From CBDCYS01 sp965226245 (GTDB taxonomy: Bacteria; Acidobacteriota; Terriglobia; Bryobacterales; UBA6623): a DNA stretch of 64,000 nucleotides. This document shows, piece by piece, positions 25,011 through 34,000 of this stretch. Below the pieces are notes generated by a model. It had not been told where the DNA came from, did no database searches, and was given only the letters and a program-made list of their open reading frames with translations. The stretch's first letter is position 1. Every line of letters starts with the position of its first letter. Position numbers and translations under genes: made by a program. The DNA lies in contig CBDDCL010000015.1 of NCBI GenBank assembly GCA_965226245.1, forward strand, positions 5,518,001-5,582,000, given 5' to 3'.

Positions 25011-25778
25011 ATGTTGAACAAGCGTAAGATCAGTTTCCTGCTGACGGGAATTTTCTGTCTGCAGCTCGTGCTGGCGGTTGGCTGTAAGAAGCCGCCCCCG
25101 CCACCACCGCCGCCGGAGCCCGCAGTGACGCCGGAGCCGCCGCCGCCCAGGCCGAGCGTATCTCTTTCCGCCGAACCGAGTTCCATCGAGCGCGGCAAGT
25201 CAGCAACGCTGAACTGGTCTTCGCGGAATACGACGAGCGCCTCACTCAACCAGGGCATCGGCGCGGTTCCCACCAGCGGATCGCGCGAGGTATTCCCAAC
25301 ACAGTCGACGACTTACCAGATCACGGCCAAGGGCGCGGGCGGCGAAGCCAGTGCCAGTGCGCGCGTGACGGTGCGAGTTCCTCCGCCGCCGACTCCGGAG
25401 CCGCCTAAGGAAGATTTCGGGGGGCGCTTTAGCAACAGCAGTATTCGTGATGCGCACTTCGATTACGACAAAAGTGACCTGCGCGCGGACGCTGAATCCG
25501 CGCTGCGATCCAACGCAAGCGGGCTGAAAGACCTCTTCGCCAGCTTTCCGCAAGGCACTGTTGTGGTTGAAGGCCATTGCGACGAGCGCGGCACGAACGA
25601 ATATAACCTGGCTCTGGGAGACCGCCGGGCAACCGCTTCGAGGGATTTCCTGGTGAATCTGGGAGTTCCCGCGGGCCGGCTCACAACGATCAGCTACGGC
25701 GAAGAGCGGGCACAGTGTATGTCGTCGGACGAAAACTGCTGGCAGCGCAATCGGCGGGCGCATTTTTCGTCTCGCTAG
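25011..25778 (+). CDS. Peptidoglycan-associated lipoprotein Pal, second copy
   Basis: A tandem paralogue of the preceding gene, also 255 aa, with the same order: lipobox LAVGC, proline run, Ig-like module (SIERGKSATLNWSSRN), proline linker and OmpA/Pal domain (VEGHCDERGTNEYNLALGDRRA). ATG 25011 follows AGGAGAGGTA; the open frame begins earlier but without homology. The two proteins are similar throughout, differing mainly in the linkers. A strong terminator follows, so this gene probably ends the transcript. Confidence 0.88.
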   Translation: MLNKRKISFLLTGIFCLQLVLAVGCKKPPPPPPPPEPAVTPEPPPPRPSVSLSAEPSSIERGKSATLNWSSRNTTSASLNQGIGAVPTSGSREVFPTQSTTYQITAKGAGGEASASARVTVRVPPPPTPEPPKEDFGGRFSNSSIRDAHFDYDKSDLRADAESALRSNASGLKDLFASFPQGTVVVEGHCDERGTNEYNLALGDRRATASRDFLVNLGVPAGRLTTISYGEERAQCMSSDENCWQRNRRAHFSSR

Positions 25779-25803
25779 AAACGGCTAGCTCAACTTTCGC
25801 GCC

Positions 25804-25858
25804 GCGGGGTGTGGGCGGGTGTTCTTCGAATGCCCGGCACACCCCGTTGTGTTTTTTT
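25804..25858 (+). terminator. Rho-independent terminator after the pal genes
   Basis: CGGGGTGTG-GGCGGG and CCCGGC-ACACCCCG pair into a long GC-rich stem, followed by TTGTGTTTTTTT. This is a standard intrinsic terminator placed 26 bases past the second pal stop, separating it from cpoB. Confidence 0.8.
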
Positions 25859-25965
25859 GTTAAGGTAAACGAAAGTGCGCTAGTTGATCCCGCAACGCCC
25901 GGCGCGCGGGCCACGTATTACTTGTGCAGCGTAAAGTATTCCTCAACGGACGAAGGAGGTCCGGA

Positions 25966-26841
25966 TTGAGCATCCCACCACTTATCAAGCGTTGTTTTGT
26001 GCCGCTGGCTCTGCTTCTGGTGGTCTCAACGGGCACGTCTTTCGCACAAAAGAAAGAGTTCATCCAGCTCCAGCGGGATATGGCGATCTTGCAGGAGCAG
26101 GTGCGCCAGACCGACCGTCAGGTGGCGCAGTTGGGCGAGCGCATGGCGGTTTTCGAGACCCTTCTCAAGCAGAATCTTGACACGTCGAACAAACTGCACC
26201 AGGCGGTGGCAGTCATTGAGAGAAGCATCTCGAAACAAGCCGATGCGGTTGTCGGTCCGATCACATCGATTAGCGCGCGGGTGGATTCCCTCAGCAGCCA
26301 GTTCGGAGCCTTGCGCGATGCTATCGAAGAAATGAACTCGCGCATGGGTAAAGTCCAGCAACAAGTGGAGGACATCAAGAATCAGGTGTCCACGCTCCCT
26401 CCCCCTTCGATGGAAGGCATGGAGGGCGAAGGCATGGGCGGGACGTCCGCCGAAACTCTCTTCAACAGTGCTTTGACCGACTATCATCGCGGCACGTACG
26501 AGAGCGCGGAACCACAGTTCCAGGACTATTTGAAGTTGTATGCGAGTACGGTTCGCGCGGCTGAAGCGCAGTACTATCTCGGCGCCATCGCGTACCAGCA
26601 GGAGAAGTTCGAGGACTCTGTCAGCCACTTTGACCGCGTGCTGGAGCGTTACCCTGTTGGACTGATTTCGGCCGATGCGCAGTTCAAGAAAGGCATGGCG
26701 CTGCTCAAGCTCGCCAAGACCGCCGAAGCGATTAAAGAGTTCGAAAGCCTCGTCGCAAAGTTCCCTAACAGCAGTATCGCCCCAGCCGCCGAAGGTCAGA
26801 TCGAGCAGTTGAAGGGTGGCAGCTCCGGCGGCAGCCAGTAG
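25966..26841 (+). CDS. cpoB: Tol-Pal associated coiled-coil/TPR protein CpoB (YbgF)
   Basis: A 291-aa periplasmic protein: signal peptide (CFVPLALLLVVSTGTSFAQ), an N-terminal coiled coil (QRDMAILQEQVRQTDRQVAQLGERM and more), then three TPR units (AETLFNSALTDYHRGTYESAEPQF, AQYYLGAIAYQQEKFEDSVSHF, AQFKKGMALLKLAKTAEAIKEF). CpoB links Tol function to cell-wall synthesis at the septum. TTG 25966 is chosen because GAAGGAGG lies seven bases upstream; the GTG at 25924 lacks one. It has its own space after the terminator and so probably its own promoter. Confidence 0.88.
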   Translation: MSIPPLIKRCFVPLALLLVVSTGTSFAQKKEFIQLQRDMAILQEQVRQTDRQVAQLGERMAVFETLLKQNLDTSNKLHQAVAVIERSISKQADAVVGPITSISARVDSLSSQFGALRDAIEEMNSRMGKVQQQVEDIKNQVSTLPPPSMEGMEGEGMGGTSAETLFNSALTDYHRGTYESAEPQFQDYLKLYASTVRAAEAQYYLGAIAYQQEKFEDSVSHFDRVLERYPVGLISADAQFKKGMALLKLAKTAEAIKEFESLVAKFPNSSIAPAAEGQIEQLKGGSSGGSQ

Positions 26842-26854
26842 AAGTCCCCCTCGG

Positions 26855-26873
26855 AGCACGGTCGCGCCGTGCT
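26855..26873 (+). terminator. Short hairpin after cpoB
   Basis: AGCACGG and CCGTGCT form a 7-bp stem around TCGCG, 14 bases past the cpoB stop, followed by only a weak T-rich stretch. Possible terminator. Confidence 0.35.
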
Positions 26874-27056
26874 GGTTTGGTTCGCGGCCAGGCTCTCGTA
26901 GCGACAACAGCTCCCTCGGCGATTAGTCAGCCAGTCGCCTGCGAAATCCTGCTCTCCCATTCGAGTCACCAACCCCATGCTCGCTCGTTCGGTTTCCGTC
27001 CGGCAGGCCATGGCATGTTGCCGCTACAATCAGGGCGGACTGCCAGGAGCCGCAAC

Positions 27057-27365
27057 ATGAGTGGAACAGCGATTCAAATTGGCGAGCCGGTATCCGCCGA
27101 GCGATCGCTATATAACCGGATCGAGGATACGCTCGGCGTCCGCGTCGCGTCCGGCCATGATCTGGCCAAGGTCGTGGAAACCCGTCTGCCCACGAAGGTC
27201 ATAGGTTCACTCATCCGACATGGTTTGACCGACAGCGACGTCTGGGCGCCTTCGGTGGTGGCGCCGGAAACTTCCAATCTTCTCGTCAATCCGCTTCATC
27301 GGCAAAGCTCTCTCATCCAGATTGTCGACATCCAGGAACACGCATTCGACGAACAGCTAAGCTGA
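27057..27365 (+). CDS. Possible ParS/MbcA-type antitoxin, divergent or decayed
   Basis: A 102-aa frame starting at ATG 27057 behind AGGAG. The first 65 residues (LYNRIEDTLGVRV...GHDLAKVVETRLPTKVIGSLIRHGLTDSDV) resemble the antitoxin/DUF2384 region of Xre-MbcA-ParS proteins, with the typical hxGLP...hxxL..hGLs pattern. The C-terminus lacks the expected P-R-R-T-L and E-E-S-D motifs, and no RES-type toxin gene is next to it. It may be a degraded orphan. Low certainty. Confidence 0.4.
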   Translation: MSGTAIQIGEPVSAERSLYNRIEDTLGVRVASGHDLAKVVETRLPTKVIGSLIRHGLTDSDVWAPSVVAPETSNLLVNPLHRQSSLIQIVDIQEHAFDEQLS

Positions 27366-27414
27366 GGCTCTCGCTTGTGTTCGATCTCGAGTGGTGCGTC
27401 CTGAACCGACTTTT

Positions 27415-29010
27415 TCAGGGACGACTAATTTGCGTGAAGTTATAGATCTCTTGGAAAGGCACGTAAAAGGCTTTGTCTTCAAGAAGAGGATAATCGGACC
27501 CAAAATAGTGGTTGAACAGAACGCGGAATGTATTGACTGGACTAATGGAATCGTAGAGATTTTCGTCGCCGCCGTCAGGCAAGAGGTACGCGTTGAAAAT
27601 GCTGTACCGCTCCCGCACGTCCATGTCCGCCAAGACAGTGCTGGTGTGTAGCGCGGGTCCATGGTCGCCTTGAAGAATGATAATGGGCGGCCGTTCCGAT
27701 TCAGCCAGGATACGAGTTATGGCAGCCTCCATCTTGCCGTTGAGATAGTGCACTTGATCGCGATAGCCCTGGATATACTCCTCTTCGCCGATGCCGGGCG
27801 CATTTTCCCAACTGTAGGTCCAAGCGCGATTTACCGGTTCGCCCTGGCGGCCGAAGACGAAAGGTGGATGGGCGAAATAGATGTGGGCGAACACGAATTT
27901 GGGAGAGGGCATGGCCGCTACATCAGGAAGATGCTCGACAGTGTAGAGGATACGTTCTCGATGCAGGCTGTAGAGCACGGGCCAGCGAAGCTGACGGAGA
28001 AGGGCTGGCAGGGGCGTCATCTGCAGATAACCAATCTGAAAGGAATTGGGGAACCACCATTTCCCTATGGTTCTGTCGGCATTACGCAGGTCGGCCTCGT
28101 AGTATTCCCCATCGAACGCCACGATCGTATACCCAGCCGCTCGAAGGTTTCGCACTGTGCGATTCTCTTGCAGCAGCGATCTCATCAACCGACGATCGGT
28201 GAACGGTTTGAGCTCCCATCCCAGCGGTATGTGGAGATATGCGAAGTTCAGAGTCGATGTGAGAGAAACCATCGTCCACGGATAATTCGCCCAGCTCTTG
28301 GGGGTAACACGAAAGCCCTTATCCGCCAGGAAGCCCAGGAACCGGGAGTTGTCGAAGTCGTACTCGTCCGCCAGGAATTCGCTCTGGCCGTAGCCGTCAA
28401 GCACGATGAAGTAGATGTCCGGTGGATCCTCGGTTTCCAACATGGAGGGCGGAACTGCATCGAAAGAGGATCGATCAGGAACGAACTGCCGCAACTGCAG
28501 TCTTTGAACCGTCATGGCGGCGGTTTCGCCCAGCGGCACGCAGACAAGAACGGCGGCAACGATATTTACCGCGTAGGTCGCGGCGCCGACATGTTTATTG
28601 AGCTTGAAACAAAGCACCGCCGACACCAATACGATCGCAAAACTCGAAATGACGAGCCTGGTCCCGAGGGCCACGGCTTCAAGACCTTGGGCGAAAGAAA
28701 AGTTGCCGATAAACTCGTGTAATAGACCGAACGAGTACGTACCGAGGATTAGAACCGACGTGTAGATTGCCGACCGTTTCTTGTCGCGGGTTAGGTGGCT
28801 TATCCCCCACCACAGAAGGAGCGACAACACCAGACCCGTGGCGAGCGGGGTGACGACAACCGAGAAATCAAAAGCTTCGCTGTTCACGTTGTAAAGAAAA
28901 AAAACCGGGTAAGCCGCTATAAAAAGCGGATGCAGGATGACTTGGCGATCCTTGCGAGCAGCCATTTCTAATGGGAGCATATCGGGGCTGGCGGGCGCAA
29001 GTGCCTGCAA
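27415..29010 (-). CDS. Membrane-anchored sulfatase/alkaline phosphatase-superfamily protein
   Basis: A 531-aa protein with four to five N-terminal membrane helices (about 25-190) followed by an extracytoplasmic hydrolase domain of the sulfatase fold: DIYFIVLDGYGQSEFL supplies the first metal ligand and IIILQGDHGPAL the Asp-His pair. Related proteins transfer phospho-groups (LtaS, EptA-like), but the nucleophile setting (YPWTMVSLTSTLNF) resembles uncharacterised family members and the substrate is unknown. MAARKD at 28962 is a possible alternative start. No partner genes are adjacent. Confidence 0.75.
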   Translation of the reverse strand: MQALAPASPDMLPLEMAARKDRQVILHPLFIAAYPVFFLYNVNSEAFDFSVVVTPLATGLVLSLLLWWGISHLTRDKKRSAIYTSVLILGTYSFGLLHEFIGNFSFAQGLEAVALGTRLVISSFAIVLVSAVLCFKLNKHVGAATYAVNIVAAVLVCVPLGETAAMTVQRLQLRQFVPDRSSFDAVPPSMLETEDPPDIYFIVLDGYGQSEFLADEYDFDNSRFLGFLADKGFRVTPKSWANYPWTMVSLTSTLNFAYLHIPLGWELKPFTDRRLMRSLLQENRTVRNLRAAGYTIVAFDGEYYEADLRNADRTIGKWWFPNSFQIGYLQMTPLPALLRQLRWPVLYSLHRERILYTVEHLPDVAAMPSPKFVFAHIYFAHPPFVFGRQGEPVNRAWTYSWENAPGIGEEEYIQGYRDQVHYLNGKMEAAITRILAESERPPIIILQGDHGPALHTSTVLADMDVRERYSIFNAYLLPDGGDENLYDSISPVNTFRVLFNHYFGSDYPLLEDKAFYVPFQEIYNFTQISRP

Positions 29011-29226
29011 CCCGTACGATGAGAAACGCTGGTTTGGGTTGGCCTAACTCACCAGCCGGCCGGCCGAAACGCGGGACAAGAGCGCCATTACTTCGCTGCG
29101 CTTGCCCGCCGCGCTCAGCGAATCATCGAGCTCTGACCGTTCGCAGGCGAATTTGTAGCGCAGCACCCAGTAAACGCTGGGGACGTTCGCCGCTTCGCGG
29201 CGAGCAACCAGCAGGAATGCGGGCCG

Positions 29227-30249
29227 CTACCGCTTCCAATCCGCCACGAAGATATTGAACTCGTAGCGGCTTTTGGCGTTGTGGCTGGAGGTGAAAACCA
29301 CGCGCTTGCCGTCAGGCGAGAACTCAGCAAACGAGGTAAAGCCGCCAAAGTCCGTGACTTGCTTTAGGTTCGTGCCGTCGGCGTCAACGACAAAAAGCTC
29401 AAACTCGCGGCTGTCGCAATTGTTCTTGTTCGACGAGAAGATGATTCTCATGCTGTCGGGCGTGAACTGCGGGGCGAAGCTGGCATAACCAAAGTTCGTA
29501 ATCTGCTTGGCGCCTGAACCATCCGCGTTGGCGACGAACAACTCCATTTTCATGGGGGCCGTGAGATTTTGCGAAAGCAGATCTTGATAGCGCTCCATCT
29601 GCTCGCCCTGGCTCGGATGATGCGCCCGCCACACCAACCTCTTGCCGTCTGGGGAAAAGAAGGCGCCGCCGTCGTAGCCTATGCTTTTTGTCAATCTCGA
29701 TTTGTTTGAACCGTCGATATCCATCGACCATAGGTCCAGATCGCCGGAGGCCTTTGATGTGTAGACGATCTTCCGCCGGCGCCAGTTGACAGTGGCTTCG
29801 GCGTCGTAGCCATCTTGTGCTGTTAGTTTCCGCAGGTTGGAACCGTCATCTTTGGCCACGTAAATCTCGTAGCTCGCGTGAACCGGCCAGAGGTAGCCCT
29901 TGCTGCGATCGGGCCGCGCCGGGCACTCAGGCTCTCCCTCATGTGTCGACGCGTAGACGATATGCTTTCCGCCGGGCAAAAAGTAACCGCACGTAGTCAC
30001 GCCCTTCCCGGTCGAGACCATTTTCACTCCCGAGCCGTCGGCATTCATCACGTAGATTTGGTCGCACTGGCCGCCGTCTCGGGTGGCCTGAAAGATCAGT
30101 CTTTCCCCATCCGGAGCCCAGTAGGCCTCGGCGTTGAGCCCGCCGAACGTCAATTGACGGATGTTCTCGATGAACTTTGGCGTTTGTGCATCCGCCGGCA
30201 GCGCCAAAACCAGCAGCAAACCGGCGCCTCCAAAAGTAAGGAATCTCAT
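29227..30249 (-). CDS. Secreted PD40 beta-propeller protein
   Basis: A 340-aa exported protein: signal peptide MRFLTFGGAGLLLVLALPADAQ, then about six PD40/TolB-type blades (AYWAPDGERLIFQATRDG, GGAFFSPDGKRLVWRAHH, APQFTPDSMRIIFSSNKN, FAEFSPDGKRVVFTSSHN). Several cysteines (GQCDQIY, TTCGYF, PECPARP, NNCDSREFE) may form disulfides. It is propeller-only, unlike TolB, which has an extra N-terminal domain. Secreted propellers of this type are abundant in Acidobacteriota; role unknown. ATG 30249 is preferred over the frame start at 30270 because it begins the signal peptide. Confidence 0.8.
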   Translation of the reverse strand: MRFLTFGGAGLLLVLALPADAQTPKFIENIRQLTFGGLNAEAYWAPDGERLIFQATRDGGQCDQIYVMNADGSGVKMVSTGKGVTTCGYFLPGGKHIVYASTHEGEPECPARPDRSKGYLWPVHASYEIYVAKDDGSNLRKLTAQDGYDAEATVNWRRRKIVYTSKASGDLDLWSMDIDGSNKSRLTKSIGYDGGAFFSPDGKRLVWRAHHPSQGEQMERYQDLLSQNLTAPMKMELFVANADGSGAKQITNFGYASFAPQFTPDSMRIIFSSNKNNCDSREFELFVVDADGTNLKQVTDFGGFTSFAEFSPDGKRVVFTSSHNAKSRYEFNIFVADWKR

Positions 30250-30305
30250 AAGGTTCCGATTATATCGCATTGAAAACAGAGGCTTTCTCTACATACATAG
30301 TACTA

Positions 30306-30837
30306 CCTGAATTATGCACAGATTCGCTTTGCGAGTGCGGCTGCGTTCGTAGCGGCTTGACGGCCGTCGTAAGGTGGGAGCTCGGCAACTGGTCTTTTGG
30401 CTTCTCCGTCCCCGGTTTCCCCTCCCGCCCAGAATCCGCGTCGGCAAAACCCCGCTCCGAAGTGGCGTGTTTCCAGTACGTTGCGGCCAGTGCATAAAAT
30501 TTTATGCATAGCGCATAGCCAGGCTCTCAGATCAACGCCCTCTCGACTACCGGCGGCAAGCCGCCGTAGGGAGTCGGCTTCCTGCCGCGGAAGTTGTCAA
30601 GGCGTGGATGCCCCGATTTTATTGGGCTGCGAGACCGTCACGGCTGGGCCTTGTTTGACGGCCCTTTGGGAGCTATGCTGTTTTCGCTTGGTAACCATTT
30701 GGGTGACCTCCTTTGGGTTGGCTGGTGAAGCTGGAATCTTTGCCAGCCTACCTTTTTACCCCATGTTTTCGGGCGTTCCCCAATGGTCCCTTGCGGCTCA
30801 GCCCTCCTCAGGTGCACCCCGCAATGCATAATTCAGG
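30306..30837. mobile_element. 532-bp IS1380-like MITE or relic with intact target repeats
   Basis: Ends are CCTGAATTATGCA and TGCATAATTCAGG (13-bp perfect inverted repeats), flanked by TACTA on both sides (30301-30305 and 30838-30842). A 5-bp duplication and CCT...AGG tips match the full IS1380-like element at 38979, but the rest of the ends differ, so this derives from another member. No transposase remains. Inside are an 18-bp palindrome TGCATAAAATTTTATGCA (30490-30507) and a 33-codon ORF. Confidence 0.75.
30597..30698 (-). CDS. 33-aa ORF inside the 532-bp mobile relic
   Basis: ATG 30698 follows AAAGGAGGTCACCC, a very strong ribosome-binding site, and the basic peptide (MVTKRKQHSSQRAVKQGPAV...) ends in TGA at 30597. 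It may be the surviving start of a deleted transposase gene. The layout (strong site, then a Lys/Gln-rich start) resembles the leader ORF of the IS110 element at 1701. Confidence 0.35.
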   Translation of the reverse strand: MVTKRKQHSSQRAVKQGPAVTVSQPNKIGASTP

Positions 30838-31042
30838 TACTACATAGTGTACTGTGGGCTCTCTGGAGGACCTATATATAGTAGATTCTGCTTTACAAAC
30901 ACTCCCAATAACGATAGGATAGCAGGCGGGGGCTTTATGCCCTCAACCACGCCCGGGCTCGGATACACTGGTCTTAGGAGGGCTGTTTTCCTGGTCAGGC
31001 GTCTCTAGACGAACGTATGACGAACGCCTAAGGTAGATCCTC

Positions 31043-34000
31043 TTGCTCCATCTAAAGAAACTCGAGCTGTTCGGCTATAAGTCTTTCTCCGATCGACAAG
31101 AACTGCGGTTCAGCGGTGATGGGATCGCCGCGATTGTCGGCCCCAACGGTTGCGGGAAGTCCAACGTCAGCGACGCCATCAGTTGGGTGCTGGGCGAGCA
31201 GTCCGCAAAGACTCTGCGCGGCGCGCGCATGCAGGACTTCATCTTCAACGGCTCTCGGGACCGCAAGCCGTCCGGTCTGGCACAGGTCACCATCACGATG
31301 GTAGACCCTGGAGGGATTGCAGCGCCGGCGCGCGCCGGCGACAGTGTGAACGGTTCTAGCGTGAATGGCTCCGGTGTCAACGGATCTTCCGCCTCGAACG
31401 GCTCAATTAGCGGAGCGGTGAGCGGTCCGACCGAAATCGTCGTCTCGCGCAAGCTCTACCGTTCCGGGGAGAGTCAATATCTGCTCAATGGCAAGATCTG
31501 CCGCCTGCGCGACATTCAGGACCTGTTCCGTGGCACGGGCTTGGGGCCCGAGCATTACGCCATTATCGAGCAGGGGCGCATCGAGCAGATTCTCAGCTCT
31601 CGTCCCTTGGACCGGCGCGCTTTCATCGAAGAAGCCGCCGGCGTCACGATGTTCAAGTCGCGTAAACGGCTGGCGGAACTCAAACTCCTGAGTGCCCGAG
31701 AGAACCTTAATCGCGTAAACGACATTCTTCAGGAGGTAACGCGCCAGGTCAATTCACTCAAGCGCCAAGCCTCGAAGGCCCGGCGCTATGAAGAGCTGAA
31801 AGGAGAGTTGGACGAAAAACTGTCGCTGCTGGTGGCGAGCCGCTACCGCGACATGGACCAGCGTCTCAAGGCGTCCGAACAGGAGATGAGCTCGGCGGAC
31901 GGCGTCTGCGAGGAGCGCCTGACGCGTCTTCAAGAGTGCGAGTCCGAGCTGACTTCGCTGCGCCAGCGGGAACAGCAAAGCGGACGGACACTGCAGGAGC
32001 GGCGTAACGAGCTTTCCCAGATAGCGCTGCAGTCGGAGCGGCTGCGGTCTCGCATCGACCAGCAGGCGCGGATAGCGGAAGACAATCAAACAAGAAAGCA
32101 ACAGGCGGAAGCCGAGATCGCCCACCTCGACCAACGCCTGAAGCAACTTGAAGAGGAGCTGCTGGCGGCCAAAGCCACTGCTGAAGAGGCCGACGGCAAG
32201 ACCGGGCAAGTACGTGACTCTTTGCGGACCAAGACGGGCCAGGTGGAGAGAGCTCAAACGTTTGTCCGAGAGAACGAGCAGGTCCGGGAACGCCAGCGGG
32301 CCGAGGTGCTCCGGCTGCTGGATGAGATCTCGGGGCTGCGCAATCAACTCGCCAAGATCGAGGAATTTCTGGCCGGAAACGAAAGGCAGGCCGCGCGTCT
32401 TGGCGAGGAAGAAACAGCGGCCCGGCAGGAGCTGGCCGAACTGCTCGGCCGCAAAGCTGGTTTGGAGCGGGATCTCGAAAACCGGCAGGAACAGTTAGAC
32501 CGCTTGGCTGAGCGCAAGAGCCAAACCGAGCGTGAGATCACGGCGAAGAAGCAAGAGTCCCAGGCCCGCCGCGCTGAGACCGAGAAGTTACAGGAAGAGC
32601 TGTCAAGGCTCAGAGCCCGCCGCGACTCGCTCGACGAGATTCTCTCTCACCACGCCTACACGACCGAGACCGTAAAAAATCTTTTCGGCGCGGTAGCGAG
32701 GCAGCCCCAAGACGGTTTCCAGCCTATCGGTATCCTCGCCGACTATGTCGAGGTCGACAAAGAGCACGAAAAGGCCACGGAGGACTTTCTCCGCGAGGAA
32801 CTCGAGTACGTCGTCGTCAAGACCTGGCAGGAGGCTCAGGAGGGATTGGAACTGCTGCGGCGGGATGTGCAGGGCCACGCGACTTTCCTGGTTCATCCGG
32901 AATCTCCGGTGCGGGCGGAGATCCCCGCCCTGGGCCCGGAAACCGGCGTCTCCGGCCGCCTCGCCGACTCGATTCGCCTCACAAACGGACTCTCCGGCTC
33001 AGCTTCGACTCTGCTGCCACGCTTACGCGGTTGCTACCTCGTCCGTGAGGACTCGGCGGCGCGGCGGCTTGCGATTCAGTACCCCGACCTGCATTTCCTC
33101 ATGCCGGACGGGCGTTGTTACCGGGGCTATACGCTCAGCGGCGGCAAGAAGAGCAGGGCGGGACCGCTGGCATTGAAACGAGAGTTGCGCGAGTTGAGGC
33201 CCCGAGTCGCGGATTCCGAGCAGGCGCTTGCGGGGGCCGCCGCCGCCGCCGCCGCCGCCGATGCCGAAGTTGCCCGCAAGACCGCGGAGCTGGAATCGAT
33301 TACCGCCGAGTTTCAAGAAGCGGAAAAGGCCGCTCTGGCTTTCGATCACGATCTCCGCCAGACCCAGCAGCAGACGCAGCGAACCGAACGCAGGCTGTCA
33401 GTGGCTCAAGGTGAGCTGGAGCGCGTTCAAAAGGACACCGCGGAGGCTTCAGCTCAAGGAGCGGAGCACCAAAACAAGATCGGCGAGCAGGAGTCACGCC
33501 GCGTTGACGCCGAGCGCGCCATGGCTGCGTTGAGTGAACAGATCCAGCAAGGCCAGCGTGAACTGGCGCGGCTCGGCGAAGAACAGGTTGAGCTTCGAAC
33601 CGAGCTCGCGACCTTGGAGGAACGGCAAAAGTCCGCCGAGCATTCACTCGAGCGCATTCGGCAGCGTATCGGCGAGCAACAAGAACGCCGCGGCCAAATT
33701 GCGGCACAAGCGGAACGCTGGGAGACAGAGCGCGAACAACTGCTCGCCAACAACGTCGAGCTCCAAAAAGAAGCCGGGCAACATGAGGACCGCCGTGAGC
33801 AAGCTCAGCGGGAAGCCGAGGAGATTGCCCAATCCCTCGAACAATTTCGCGCCCGCATCGAAACGCTCGAAAAGGAAATCCAGTCTGGCCGCTTGTCCCT
33901 AGAAGAGGCACGGCAGCGAAAGGCCGCTATCGAGCTCAAGCTGGCCGGGCTGCGCTCCGACGTCAAACATCTGGAGGAAACTTGCCTGCGCGAACTCCAG

